A stretch of 64,000 nucleotides of DNA from Ciona savignyi (lineage: Eukaryota; Chordata; Ascidiacea; Phlebobranchia; Cionidae), in assembly GCA_000149265.1 (NCBI GenBank), contig CH003443.1, forward strand, positions 175,073-239,072, in the 5' to 3' direction. The translations under genes were made by a program, and so were the position numbers. Below, piece after piece: positions 1 to 11,639 of the stretch (its first letter is position 1; every line of letters starts with the position of its first letter). The notes under the pieces are model-generated. The model was not told the origin of the DNA. It ran no database searches and saw nothing but the letters and a program-made list of their open reading frames with translations.

Positions 1-215
1 TTAGTACAACCATTTATTCCGCCAATTATTAAGACGAATAAATCCACCAAACTAATCTATCGGATTAGATCTAGGCAACATCCGACAATTCTGTGAGATA
101 AATAACTATTCGATCGGTTTTACAGCCAACATCTAAATCACCTGGACATACTTATCTGACAAATGACCTAATATTGATCAAAACTACGTGGCAACAGTAG
201 TGCAATACAGCATAC

Positions 216-369
216 CTGAAGATTGTACAGAATCCTGTGCTTCGTTGTACCAGTCGCGGCGTCTGCGGCGACGACTAATACGACGACGCCACGCGTCGGT
301 TTCTGCGCTCAGCACCACAAGTGCAATGGCAAGCATAAGTACCAAAAGTGACTTGTTCATCGGAAACAT
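216..369 (-). CDS. First coding exon of a small secreted, very basic peptide precursor
   Basis: Not recognised as a known gene. Translation from the ATG at 369 gives a clean signal peptide (hydrophobic core LLVLMLAIALVVL, then SAETDA), followed at once by a Trp and a strongly basic stretch (WRRRISRRRRRR, about residues 27-38), then an acidic and Ser/Gln-rich tail. The frame runs to a stop at 184, but a consensus splice donor (TCAG followed by gtatgc, exon end at 216) suggests that the last ten codons are intron and that coding continues towards the left edge, phase 1. A signal peptide followed by a Trp-initiated cationic region resembles precursors of tunicate antimicrobial peptides; that role is inference only. 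It could also be an ordinary secreted peptide. Nothing else of the gene is visible in the window. Confidence 0.5.
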
Positions 370-775
370 TTACCGTAAATATTCGTTAAAAACTAGAATA
401 TAAAACTCTTACCTTTGTAGTTCGTTCCCACGAATTTGTTTTTCCAGAAAGTTTATTCTATTTATACCCAAAACGGCAGATTGAGCTTTTCCTGTATCAT
501 CTTTTGAGTGATTGACAGCTATGAAAAGAGCTATAGGTTTTCCACAACAGGATGTAATCTATCGCGGAGTCGTGAAATGGTCTTTTCTTAAAAGCTTCTG
601 AAAGGGAAGTTATTATACGATCGAGCTACACATTGGATCTTTTCAAAACGGGACTATAGGAGCTGTTGGACGAACTTTATGAAATATTGTAATCTTCAGG
701 AGATTCTTTAAATATATCTGTTTTGAAATTTTGTTGAAACACAAATTATTTCATTAGTTTATTTTACCGAAGTTA
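370..775. other. No gene seen; upstream of the basic-peptide exon
   Basis: AT-rich sequence without an open frame of note. It should contain the 5' untranslated region or promoter of the minus-strand peptide gene, but I cannot point to a specific promoter element. Confidence 0.3.
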
Positions 776-1070
776 CTTTATTTTACCGGACGAAGGTTTG
801 AACCAATGATGGCCTTAGCCCCAAAACTGCTTTTTATATAGATGGTATATTTATCGGTAGTGATAACCTTTCGGGTTATCGAAGCTATTGCAATGGGTTG
901 TGTATGATCAAGACGTTCGTTTAATTTGATAGAACCCATTAATACGCTGGGTTCAAGCAAATTTATGTTAAGTGTCTTGCTCAAAGACACCGCCGACTAG
1001 CTGGTGACCAGTTTCAAACCTGCGACCTTTCGGTTGACAGGTGACGCACTTATCCACCAGACTATTGGAA
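776..1070 (-). repeat. tRNA-derived SINE, family A (degraded copy)
   Basis: Read on the minus strand it begins with a tRNA-like head (a B-box-like stretch and the GGTGACCAGTTTCAAACC region) and continues with the family A body: 'speeded' core around ggacattgcctgaacccagcggattaatgggttctacc, here mutated, and the cacaacccattgcaatag segment. The same body recurs complete at 30181-30467 and 52378-52667. A second, shorter copy lies at about 1455-1560. Confidence 0.7.
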
Positions 1071-1454
1071 ATTTTAAAGAGTTTGGCTTTGATTATGAGC
1101 AAACGGCCATGCAGCGGTGCAAAAAACGTTTACAGCGGTGCAGAAAAAACGAAAACTATTTGCTACAACGTTTTGATATCCTGCCAATGCACAGAACGAT
1201 CATCTAATGACTTCCCTTGTACAATCTTCTAGAATTTCCCAGGAAAACCTTTTCACGATTCTTTAACAGATTACGTCCTGTTGTGAAGCCAAACTATGAG
1301 ATCTTTTTATAGCTGTCAATCAAAGATCATAAAGTTCTTGCCACGTGCTATGCTATGAAATGGGATATCTTTGCTAGAAAAACACAAATTTGTGAAAACG
1401 AACTTCAATTGTTAGAAACTATAGACAATGTGTTATCTCATGGCAAATTTCCCT

Positions 1455-1560
1455 TAAGTGTTTTGCTCAAGGACACAATCGACTAGCTGGTGACCAGTTT
1501 CGAACCTGCGACCTATCGTACGAAACTCGACGCACTAATCCACCAGAATAATAGGAGGTA
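1455..1560 (-). repeat. SINE family A fragment
   Basis: Contains the same head segment as the copy at 776-1070 (ggacacaatcgactagctgg, then gaccagtttcgaacctgcga). The flanks after both copies (1070-1230 and 1560-1740) also match each other, so a somewhat larger block was duplicated in tandem. Confidence 0.65.
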
Positions 1561-1740
1561 TTTTAAAAGTTTGACTTTGATTATGAGCAAACGGCTATGC
1601 AGCAGTGCAGAAGACGTTTGCAGCGGTGCAGAAATACGAAAACAATTTGCTACGATGTTGATAACATCCTACCCATGCACAGCACGATCATCTAATGACT
1701 TCCCTTGCAGAATCTTCTAGAAAAATCCTTCACGATTTCA

Positions 1741-2984
1741 CAACATCCTGTTATGCTGAGAGCAACCAAACCCGTTTTGAAAATATCATGCCAATGATCC
1801 TATTACCAGTGGTTTTTAAACTTTTTCAGTCGCGCCTCCCTTGAGATTTGTGATTCACGCTCACGCCTCACCTACTCAAAAATCAAATTTACAAAAAAAA
1901 GCACAATAATTTATTTGCCATTACCCTGCATATAAACGATGTGTCGATATAAATAAAACAGCGAAAATTGAAACAGTAGCGAATTATAGCCCAGACAAAA
2001 TTGTTTTTTTAAAACTAGGTCACATATTAATCTATTGGATTAGTGTTAACGAGAAATACGAGGTTTGACTGTAATTTACAGCTGTTTTTCATCAATATGT
2101 CACTGTCATGCTCGCGCGCCCCCAGTTTAAGAACCCCTGGTCTATTGCATTAGTTCTAAATTACTGCATTAGTTCTTTATTTATATAACCACTTGACATT
2201 CCCAAAATTGGGTCATCGTTAACAAGCGACTTGTTTACAATCTCCGAAATAGAAGAGATCAGGTAATTTAATTCAAGTAAGAATGGTCACAGTCTTAGAG
2301 TACCTCAAAACAAAACAGCTTGATACTGAAGCAAACATCAGGAAAGGATTTTCTTTTTCAAATAGAAGTCCCCAGCCCTCGGTCTGCTGACCAGTTGGTA
2401 CCGAGTCGCACCATTCGCATCTTTAACTTATTTTTGTCCGTTTTATTTGTTTGTATCATAGTTTTTTGTTTTGCAAATTACTAGACGTTTTTTGTTTTAA
2501 TTATGTTACAAGCCTACAAGTTAGAAAGTTGCTTCTAGCACGTTTTCTCAAAGCCTTTACGGGTAATTCATTATGATCTAACCTTGTGAAGTCATTTAAA
2601 CTTTTGAATCGATTTAATGCAGAGTCTATAAGGGCAAATTGCGTGTTTCGTAACATCGTTAACATCTCAACAGTATAGAATGTTCAGGACTAACTCTAGT
2701 GTTGGAAAGACTAAGAAAATAACACATTTATATAAAGCTCGTTGTCTATGTCGTCTTATTTAGAGGTTCCCGGTGGAAACACATACTGATTTTACTCCGT
2801 TTTTTTAGAGATCGTTTTATATGTTGGCTTTTTTTATCGTATTTTAACCCTGGGGGTAGTATACACTGCTGTTGTGTTAATTTATTATGTCGTTTATTAG
2901 TCGCGACATCCATGTGCCCACCTGATAGTACAATGCGTTTTGTTGGAGGAATGGGGTTTCTTCGTTCTTTACTAGGACCGTTTT
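1741..2984. other. No gene seen
   Basis: AT-rich intergenic DNA. I see no supported open frame or splice-framed exon; some stretches look like old repeat debris. Confidence 0.3.
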
Positions 2985-2989
2985 TGTGT

Positions 2990-3175
2990 ATAGTTATATA
3001 TATATATATATACCGGTCGCGTTAACTCTTTAGCCACACGACCGTTCCAACGTGGTTTGTTTAATGGATCAAGATTCAAAACCATAAGGGGCTTGTCACC
3101 GGGAACGTTCTGTATAGGAGTCAGTATATATGTGTCGGTGGCGTTAACCATTCGGCCACACGGGCAACCACGTGA
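2990..3175 (-). repeat. tRNA-like SINE family B (two adjacent heads)
   Basis: On the minus strand there are two A-box-like motifs of the form cgtgtggccgaatggttaac and a B-box-like ggttttgaatc. This short element also occurs near 13595-13690, 23350-23440, 26930-27090, 29540-29640, 41540-41730 and 61640-61810. The A and B boxes lie too far apart and there is no acceptor-stem pairing, so it is not a tRNA gene. A short (TA)n run at 2996-3011 adjoins it. Confidence 0.6.
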
Positions 3176-3379
3176 TTTAACTTTAAAGCAAATGTCCACG
3201 CACATGGGCCATTAATACTATATAATGTTATAGAGATTTATCTATTTTTATAAAATACAATGCAGCCACGATTTTTGTTATCTGCCATGCTTTGGTTCTA
3301 TATACGGGGATATGAATAAGTCTGATATCACGAAATTACGAAAATTCTTTATACAGCGTCTATTACTTAAAAAAACGGT

Positions 3380-6300
3380 ATGAAGGTAATAGTCGCCGGC
3401 TTTCCCAAAACTGGAACAAAGTCTATGCAAGCCGCGTTAAAGATACTCGGCTACAGTGTGTATGATTATATGGAGAACTTGGAACACTTGGAGAAGGAAT
3501 GGAACGAGATATGTGATGTGGGCGGATCGACTGAGTTGTTTCGGCAAATGTACGAAAACGTGGATGCGGTGACAGATATACCTGGATCTGTCTTCTGGGA
3601 TGAGATATTGAAAGCTTTTCCGGAAGCGAAGGTTGGTTCTATTCTATCTTAAATTTTATTAGATTATCTTAAAGGGTGGCGGGATGGAAACTGGTCGTTA
3701 GCTTATATTGTGTCCTTTGGCAATGCACTTAGCGGTAGTTTCCTAAACCCAGAGGATTAAATAATGGGTTCTAACTTAAAAAAATTGTAACTAATATCTA
3801 ACCACTACCTTAAAATTTTTAAAGAGTTTATATAGTATTTTAAACTTTAATTTTATTTTTTCTTGTTTTCGTTGTTTTAAACTACCGTATTTAATTGCCA
3901 GTTTTATTTAGTAGTTGGTTCAAGGAGGCGTTCAACTAATTATTTTCCCAATCTCTCCAATGCAAACTGACCTCACAAAAACGACTGTCACTCAAAATCC
4001 TGACATAGGAAGTCTTAGATTTTTTCACAATTTAAAATTGAAGCTTGGATCTGCAACCTAAACTCAAAACCCTACAAAATTTTGTTTAAAAATTTTGAGC
4101 CCATACCCCTTCGTACATCGGCAACTTTTTTCCAACAAAACAGCTAGCAGATGCACATTCAACACCTTTATTTTACAAAGCACTGCTCCACGATTACAAA
4201 ACTTTACAGCTAAACGAGAACACCGGCGCGCAGCCTAGCACATGCTGCTTTCAACAAAACAAACATTGAGGAATCACCACCATTGTTACTCAGCAAAACA
4301 CTCGTTTAAAAACAATGACTCATGGAGGGTACCACTCGTCACATCCTGCCGTTCATAGAGGTCTTAATTGGTTATACGCCATCGTAGAACCGGTGACCGT
4401 TCCAGTTTGGTTTAAACTGTTTGAACTTACTAGTAGAGGTCATTCTGTGAGAATCTGGTCCAAATTTTAACCGTTTCTGTTGACTGCTTCGGCTATTACA
4501 GGCCTTCGACTGAAGGGTGGTCGGTCATCTGTAGATTTCATTTGGCGACAGTGTCACTGGTGATGACTGAAACTCTTCGTACACATTAAAATTCACTGCT
4601 TGATGTTCCACAAGTTTCAGCACATTTTTTCACTGTAATTTGAAAGGTTTAAAGTCCATAACCAGGGTACAAATAGTTGTTTTTGAGTAAAAAAACACAC
4701 CCAATGCCACCTTTGAGTCTCGTGTGACCACATTTTGTCCGCCTCCACTTCTTTCACCAATGTTTGACAATCAAGGATGGTTAGGATTGGTAAGTTTTTA
4801 TATCTTCTGTATGCAAAAGTGTCCAACAACAAATCTAGGTCTTCACACCTGCCCAAAAAATGAAAAATATGAAAAAAAGGTACACATGTGGATACCAAGA
4901 GGAGTACATTTTTCAGTCATATATCACAAATCGTATTAACAACCTGTATCGAAAGATTGTCTGGTATTTATAAAAGCCATTCGAAGTTAGGTTCTTGAAA
5001 AAATATCCGAACGACCCTCTACCGGAGTGAAAATAACCAAAAATGAGGAAATATGACTAATTAATTACTTTGCTAATTAGCATAAGTAATTTAGTGTAAG
5101 ATTTTAGACAAACAGTTGACTAGTAACATTTATCCACACTCAAATTTCTATAAATTTGGAGATTTTGGCAAAAAATTCAAAATAGCCCGTTTTTCATTTA
5201 GGAGGCGTTCAACTAATTATTTTCCCAATCTCTCCAATGCAAACTGACCTCACAAAAACGACTGTCACTCAAAATCCTGACATAGGAAGTGTTAGATTTT
5301 TTCACAATTTAAAATTGAAGCTTGGATCTGCAACCTAGACTCAAAACCCTACAAAATTTTGTTTAAAATTGAGCCCATACCCCTTCGTACATCGGCAACT
5401 TTTTTCCAACAAAACAGCTAGCAGATGCACATTCAACACCTTTATTTTACAAAGCACTGCTCCAAGATTACAAAACTTTACAGCTAAACGAGAACACCGG
5501 CGCGCAGCCTAGCACATGCTGCTTTCAACAAAACAAACATTGGGGAATCACCACCATTGTTACTCAGCAAAACACTCGTTTAAAAACAATGACTCTTGGA
5601 GGGTACCACTCGTCACATCCTGCCGTTCATAGAGGTCTTAATTGGTTATACGCCATCTCAACCCACAATATACCCCAATAAATCCAAATTAACAAAATTA
5701 TAAGAGTTACGAAAATTAAAAAAAAAATTGAAAAATGCATTAATTCAATGCGAACCACTATATTTTGATCGTCGCCATGATTTAAAAATCTTTTTGTACA
5801 TTGCTGTTTCTAATTTAAACTTGTTCATCCAATCTTTACCAGATAGTCTTCATGGTTCGGGAAAACGAAGACGATTGGGTTAATAGCTTCCGACGACAAA
5901 TTCACGCCACCGACACTTTATCAACTCGTTTGATGTTTTTTCTTTCACCAACTTACCGTAGACTCTCAAGAACGGCTCGAAAAATTGGTAATTTTCTCTT
6001 TGTGATAATTGTATGTATAAACATAATTGAACTTAATTCTGGTTTAAGGAAAACAGGTATGCACAATTTTAACTTCGGCTTTAACCGTTAACCAAGAAGT
6101 GTGTCGTATTAATGTAAAATACGTTTTAAACGCATAACCTTGAACCCATTAATCTGCTGCGTTCAGGTAATGTCCGGTAAGTGGCTTGACCAAAGACACA
6201 ACGAACGAGCTAGAGACCAGTTTCGAATCTACGACCCTCGACTGAAAGGCGACGCATTAACCCACTGAGAATAATTCGGTCTTAACCATATAGGGCAAAT

Positions 6301-7450
6301 GAGGAGATTTTAAATTTATTTTTAATGTACCGGCAGCCACCCAAACCATCTTCTATTCTTACCTTATCGCATTTGTTTTAATTTATATCTAAAATATTTT
6401 GTGTTTTAACGTTGTTTTTTTTGCGTTTGCGGTTTCTCTCACATGTTTTATTACTCTTTACGTAATTATCAACTTGTACGGGCGTTTGTATTTCCTCTGA
6501 TTTAAATCATTAACATTGTTTTCCCACCTAATTTCGTACAGTTTGTAAAACGCGCAAATGTGAAACTTCTCGCACGTAAACTTTTCGGACCTCGTCAAAT
6601 GCCCTATATATATTCTGGAAATTTATATAGTATAATATATATTTTACAGCAATGCCCTTTCTGGGCCATGATACTAATACAGTGAGGGTGAACGCCATGA
6701 TATGCAAGATGCACTATCGACGACACAACGCACATGTTTTACAGGTTTGTGCTATTCTGCTGTAAGTTCTGAATAAACGGGCGACACTAAATGGAGGGAA
6801 AGAAGGAAACAGACCACTAAAACTATGAAACTTAATTTTAACTAACTTTACTTTAACCCCATTTTTAAAACTAAAAACTAACTCGTATGCCCTACTTCTC
6901 ATTTTAATGTGCAATTTCCCCTTTTTATCTGAAATAACATTTGCATGAACTTTTAGCTACATCACCACTTATATTCTTGTGTCCGATTATATTCACCTCG
7001 TGTTTGTTTAGTTAGAACACCACGATTTGACTTAAATCTCCAAGAGACTTTAGTTGTGTCCTTGAGGCACTCAGTGGACTTGTTATAACATCCGAAGTTG
7101 CTTTACATACATAAAAAAGAATTCTGATTTCATTCCAGAATGCCCCGAAAGACCAGTTGCTGATTTTCAATGTGAAGAAAGGCTGGGACCCGTTGTGTCA
7201 GTTCCTGGGGCTACCAACCCCTGACAAGCCGTTCCCGCATAAGAACAAACGGGGTGAACATTTTAGGGAAATGTTGCAGAACGACCCCGTATTTGCCCGG
7301 ATGTTTAGGGAGATGATAGTTAGCTTGGGGGTGATTGGCGTTGTGGGTGTTCTGGGGCTTTACAAGGGAGTCAAAATGACGTTCAGGGTGAATTGGGTGG
7401 GAAAAACGACTATTTTATGGGAGACCTTTTGCACAAAAGTATTTGGGTAA
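3380..7450 (+). CDS. Sulfotransferase-like protein (Sulfotransfer_4 family), four exons
   Basis: Exons 3380-3631, 5843-5987, 6650-6744 and 7139-7450 join in phase (804 nt, 267 residues), with AG acceptors (ttaccag, tttacag, attccag) and GT donors throughout. The ATG at 3380 puts the P-loop near the N-terminus, as is usual in this family: GFPKTGTKS at residues 7-15 should bind the 5'-phosphosulfate of PAPS. The second motif, MVRENEDDWVNSF (88-100), keeps the Trp and Ser of the 3'-phosphate loop but has RE instead of the common RD. Residues 152-180 (YRRHNAHVLQ, then LLIFNVKKGWDPLC) and FPHKN (196-200) are typical of the C-terminal half. A hydrophobic segment (about 224-240) may anchor it in a membrane. 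The substrate cannot be told from sequence. The first intron contains two MITE copies. The family assignment is firm; the activity is inferred. Confidence 0.85.
3924..4383 (+). mobile_element. 0.46 kb MITE, copy 1
   Basis: Direct copy of 5201-5657 with few differences. The ends are imperfect inverted repeats: GGCGTTCAACTAATTA at the left and, read inverted, GGCGTATAACCAATTA at the right (13 of 16 match). No coding capacity. It lies in intron 1 of the sulfotransferase-like gene. Superfamily not determined. Confidence 0.7.
4384..5200. other. Intronic spacer between two MITE copies
   Basis: Part of intron 1 of the sulfotransferase-like gene. A minus-strand open stretch at 4617-4898 contains an exon-like block after a TTTTTTGGGCAG acceptor, but it resembles nothing I recognise. 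It may be a decayed internal part of the transposon family whose MITEs flank it. Confidence 0.35.
5201..5657 (+). mobile_element. 0.46 kb MITE, copy 2
   Basis: Second direct copy of the element at 3924-4383, same orientation and same imperfect terminal inverted repeats, differing by a few substitutions and one short deletion (about 5 bases near 5368). The close similarity suggests a recent insertion or local duplication. Confidence 0.7.
6135..6280 (-). repeat. SINE family A fragment in an intron
   Basis: Contains the family A segments aacccattaatctgctgcgtt and gaccagtttcgaatctacga in minus orientation, inside intron 2 of the sulfotransferase-like gene. Confidence 0.6.
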
Positions 7451-7599
7451 TACTGATATGAAAAGAAAAAATGTGTAAATATAAATTTGAAACAATCATG
7501 CACATTGTACTGTTATATTGTGAGTACCGGTAAAATGTATTCTAGCGGCATATTAAACGTGTTAAAGATACTGTTTAACTAGTTTAGACATCTATGCGC

Positions 7600-8175
7600 G
7601 GCAGGATAGCCTGTAGAACCGAAATCTACCAGAAGAGGGTAATGGAGTCACAATAAAAGTTTGTCAATTATTAGACAACGTTGTCTCAATATGCAGAAAC
7701 CAAAATTTTGGCTAATAAACCCAGGGGAATTCCCGTGGAACGTTAAAAAACAAAACAGTATTTTTGTTATAAAAATTATTTTTTTGTGCATGACCCTTGA
7801 ACGGCTGCTCCAATTTTGATCATATTAGGTAGAATGATAATGCATTAGTATCCAGGAAAATACCCTAAAATAAAAGATTTGTTGCTAAATCATGATTTTA
7901 AAAGGCATGTCATGTCGCGCCGACATGTATCAAAAAATTGATGGAATCGCAATAAAAACTTTGTCATTTGACAGCCAACATGGTTTTAAATATGCAAAAA
8001 CTAAAATTGCTGGTGATAAATTAATGGGAATTCCCCTGAAACGTTAAAAACCATAACATAATTTTCCTAAAAAAATGGCTTCTTTTGGGCATTGGGTTTG
8101 AACGGCTACTCCAATTTTAATCATATTTGGGAGGATAAAAGTGCATAAGCCGTTGATTTAACAAGACTTAAAAGA
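7600..8175 (+). repeat. Fragment of the long tandem-repeat element (about 1.5 units)
   Basis: Shares the marker strings of the larger arrays at 20.8-22.3, 50.1-51.5 and 56.7-58.2 kb: a 'ctaccagaag' start, a 'cccaggggaattcccgtgg' block, a run of T or A, then 'gaacggctgctccaatttt'. Two partial units are visible here, ending near 8175. Confidence 0.7.
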
Positions 8176-8199
8176 AATAAAAAAACACCTGGAACGGTA

Positions 8200-8940
8200 G
8201 CGACCATCCTTTTGTATGCGCTTAAAAATTTGTGTTTCTTATTTTGTTTCTAATTTGTGATTTTTGTTTCTGGAAACAAAAATATTTTAGAAACATAAAT
8301 TTTGTTTCTTTCTTTTTGTGTCTATCACTAGATGATGACGTTGATCACAAATTACGATTGTAAAATCGTTTCTAAAACGAATAATCGTTTCTAATATAAC
8401 TTTTTGGGTGAATTAAACATCCCGGTCTATGAAAATACGTCAAGTACAACTTAAGCACGAAAACAATTTGCGAGAGAAAAAGATTTAGCTTTGCAATTAA
8501 ATACTTTAAGATAATTAATTGCGTGTGCAGGTAATAGTGCAGTAGGACGTTTTATACTAAAGGAATGTATTTGTTATATTTAATTAAATAAAAAATTAAG
8601 GTATAAACCAACAACATTAAACATAACACACTGGTTAGTACTTTTCACGAACGGTATTAGAAACAAGTGGGATTAAATAGTAATATAAATGTGTACATTC
8701 GATAAATATGAAAACAACTATCAATAAATAATGAATATATTTTAGATTAACATTAGAGAGAGGTTTCAGGTATATATATATAAACAATCTGTCGTATAAA
8801 ACTAACAAAGAACAAAACTTTTCGTTTTTGCATATGAAATCAAAATTTTTGTTTCTAAAAATAATTTTTTGTTTCTGAAAGGAAAATTTTGTTTCTGAAA
8901 AGGAATTTTTTGTTTCTGGAAACAAAATTTTAAAAAATTC
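8200..8940. repeat. Low-complexity TTTGTTTCT-rich block
   Basis: Two clusters (8220-8330 and 8850-8935) of the word TTTGTTTCTGAAA and variants, some facing each other, flank about 0.5 kb of AT-rich DNA. The same motif (cgtttctaagaaacg) occurs at 39010-39070 and 48530-48590, so it belongs to a dispersed repeat. No gene. Confidence 0.5.
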
Positions 8941-9164
8941 TATTTTTTAAATGAATTTAATGTTATCATTTTCCCAAGCTTTATGATTATATGATTAGTT
9001 AAGCTGACACAGTGCCACAACAAATTCAAGTGAACAAGATTGCGTGTGCAGTTAATAAACGTAGTTAGACTTTTTATACTAAGATAATGTATTTATTTGT
9101 TCTATTCATATCAACAAAAAATAATTAAATAGCATTTTGTTATTATAAATTTAGTTAAGACGGG

Positions 9165-9960
9165 ATTTTATCCAATAACGCTTTATGGAGCCGTAATCTG
9201 ATTAATTATTTGGTAGAACTATATCTTGTAAACAACAATAATTCATGGGATCTTTTAAACGTGGAAATATTATTTGCGCGACATGCGTGTGGTGTGCACA
9301 CCCAACTTTAGAACGAATTTTTATTTTCTGTCTTGAATTGAAAGCAACCTCACTATTTGTATTAAAGAAATGGTAGTTCATTTTCAGTTATTATTATCGT
9401 GAGCTGAGCGCGTTCGCACAAGTCTTCAAAAAGATAGCGCGTCTCCTGCACGTGCACTAGGACCAAACAAATCTTACGTACACGATTGCTTAATATACTT
9501 GAAGAACTTCCTTCAGTTAGCTTTCCGAAATCTCAAATACCACAATTTTTTTTAAATTACGCTTTAAGCAGCGTGATATGATTAATTATTTTGTAGAAAT
9601 AATTCTTGTAAACAACAATAAATCATGTGATCTTTATATACGTGGAAATTTTAGTTGGGCGACATACAGTGGTGTGCACACCAAAATTTAGAAATAATAT
9701 TAAGTTTCTGACTCGAATTGATAGCGACATCAGGATTTATATTAAACAAATAACTGTTTATTTTCAGTTATTATTATCGGATGCTGAGCGTATTCGCACA
9801 AGTCATCAAAAAGATAGGCGCGTCTCTTGCACGTGCACCAGGGCCAAACAATCCTTACGTACACGCTTAGGCCACGATTGCTTAATATACTTGAAGAACA
9901 AGGTAAACCAGAAGAATTTCGAGTCACAATACCACAACAATTTCGAATGAAAGGGATTGC
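9165..9960 (+). repeat. Tandem duplication (about 0.39 kb units) with an exon-like core
   Basis: Units at about 9165-9535 and 9555-9905 share most of their sequence. The second contains a possible internal exon: acceptor tttcag before 9768, an open frame beginning LLLSDAERIRTSH, and an AAG|gtaaac donor at about 9902. The first unit has an in-frame stop and a one-base deletion at the same place. A related downstream segment (gcgtgtgcag... tttatactaag) occurs near 8521, 9043 and 9958. Function unknown; it may be a broken gene or a repeat. Confidence 0.45.
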
Positions 9961-10039
9961 GTGTACAGTTTATAATTGTAGGGCGACCTTTTATACTAAG
10001 ATAATGTATAAACGTAGATGGCTGTCGTAATCCTTTGTT

Positions 10040-10619
10040 AAGGTTTTTTGTTATGGTTTAATTGACGGTTTTTCCAAAACAAAACAAAAACGCAATATAA
10101 TAACAACATAAGAACAGTCAACTACCACATTAAACCGTAAAGCAAATGTACCAAAAATAAATAGCAGCTACTAAGGTCAAACAAGCAGGAGCAGCGGATA
10201 AATAATTATTACCAAAACGGGCGTGCGCACGGTGTTTAACTGAAATTACGAAAATAGATTCGTAGAGTGTTGACAATGAATGGGAACTCATCAAACTCAG
10301 CACTCTTTCGACAAATGAAGATTGTATGTTTACATTTGACGATTAAGGAAGATCTCTTGTTGAATATAATGGGCAAACAAGAGTGCGGTCAACTTCAACT
10401 TGCAGAGAAAACCCTAATATTTCTCGCCTTCTGTGAGAAGGAGGTTCTATTATTACCATTTTTACTTAGCCAAGAATTGATACCTTTTAAAGGATGGTGA
10501 TTATGAGTGTTTTTTGTATAAGAGTCGGTATATTTATTTATCCCGTTAACCAATCGACCACACGACTGTACTTTTACACCACCGACTTCTCACCTGGCGA
10601 CGCCAAGTTCGAAACTAAA
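10040..10619. other. No gene seen
   Basis: AT-rich DNA. A 77-codon open frame (10267-10500) has no recognisable domain, splice context or homologue that I know, so I do not call it. Confidence 0.3.
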
Positions 10620-11200
10620 GAGTTCAACCACGTGTTTAACCACCAATATTTGTAAAACACATTTTGTATGCTATATATTCATACGAGCAGAATCGGTTAC
10701 CACAATTTGTATTTCATAATACGAGTATGTAGTTTGTTTCTGCAAGCATAAACTCCTATATACTTGAGGTAACAATCCGATCTTGTTATCCATGTTCCTT
10801 ACACAATATATGTTATTGTCATATATGTGCACGTCAAGTCCATGTTATTCAATATTTCAAAAAGTTTTTAATCGTGCTACCATAGTTTGTTTCTGCAAGC
10901 ATAAACGCATGGGTCCAATAATTATCAAAACAAACTTGTTTTCTATGTGTAGAAAATAAGAATAATCAAAATTGCAGCAGCTGTTCTTGCGCTATGCTCT
11001 AATAAAGTTTTTTTAAGGAAAAAATACCGTTTTGGTTTTAGAGATTCGGGGGAATTCTCTAGAATTAATTACCCAAAATTTTGTTTTTTGCATATCTAAA
11101 CAAGTTTGTCAAACAATTAACAAAGTTTCATCGCGATTCCGTTACTCCTTCTGGTAGATGTCGGAGCCACAATTCATGCCTGTCACAATCATGCTTCAGG
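10620..11200 (-). repeat. Truncated copy of the long tandem-repeat element
   Basis: Starts with the terminal segment ccacgtgtttaaccaccaat that also marks the edge of the element at 20814, contains gcaagcataaacgcatgggt (internal landmark), and then part of one repeat unit (ttcttctggtagatgtcgga type). It is cut off by the minisatellite that follows. Confidence 0.6.
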
Positions 11201-11214
11201 AACGGTTCGATGAC

Positions 11215-11525
11215 AAATAAACCCCTAACAACTGAACCCCTTTACAACTAAACCCCTTTCACATGAACCCCTTTACACCTGACCTCCTTACAACTGAACC
11301 CCTTTCAACTAAACCCCTTACAACTGAACCCCCTTTCAACTAAACCCCTTAAAACTGACCCCTTACAACTGAACACTTTTACAACTAAACCCCTTTTCAG
11401 TTGTAAAAGGGTTAAGTTGTAAGGGGATTATGTGTAGTGGTTCAGTTGAAAGGGGTTCGGTTGTAAGGGGTTCAGTTGAAAGGGGTTCGGTTGTAAAGAG
11501 GTTCAGTTGTAGGGGTTTAGTTGAT
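11215..11525. repeat. Palindromic minisatellite (inverted arrays of a 16-17 bp unit)
   Basis: The left arm (about 11215-11398) repeats units such as ACAACTGAACCCCTTT; the right arm (about 11399-11525) repeats the reverse complement (TTCAGTTGTAAGGGG). The arms meet near 11398, so a single strand could fold into a long hairpin. Units vary by one or a few bases. The minus-strand open frame across it is only repeat-encoded (TTEPLSTEPL type). Confidence 0.85.
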
Positions 11526-11639
11526 TGGTCACCATGTGGAACAATATCCGAACGAACTTCGCCAGTTGGAAAATTTTGAAATTGATTATACGATAAGTAA
11601 GTTGCCAATTCTTTCCTTAGACTCATCTATGAAGCGATG

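Noticed and set aside
3924..5657. The 0.46 kb direct repeats considered as LTRs of a 1.7 kb element
   Set aside because: Ends are not TG..CA, no primer site or polypurine tract, and each copy has its own imperfect inverted ends; MITEs fit better.
11215..11398. Regular short repeats considered as a CRISPR-like array
   Set aside because: No unique spacers between units and an animal genome context; it is a minisatellite.
11363..11626. Frame with TTEPLSTEPL repeats
   Set aside because: Encoded by the minisatellite; no codon-level constraint beyond the DNA repeat.
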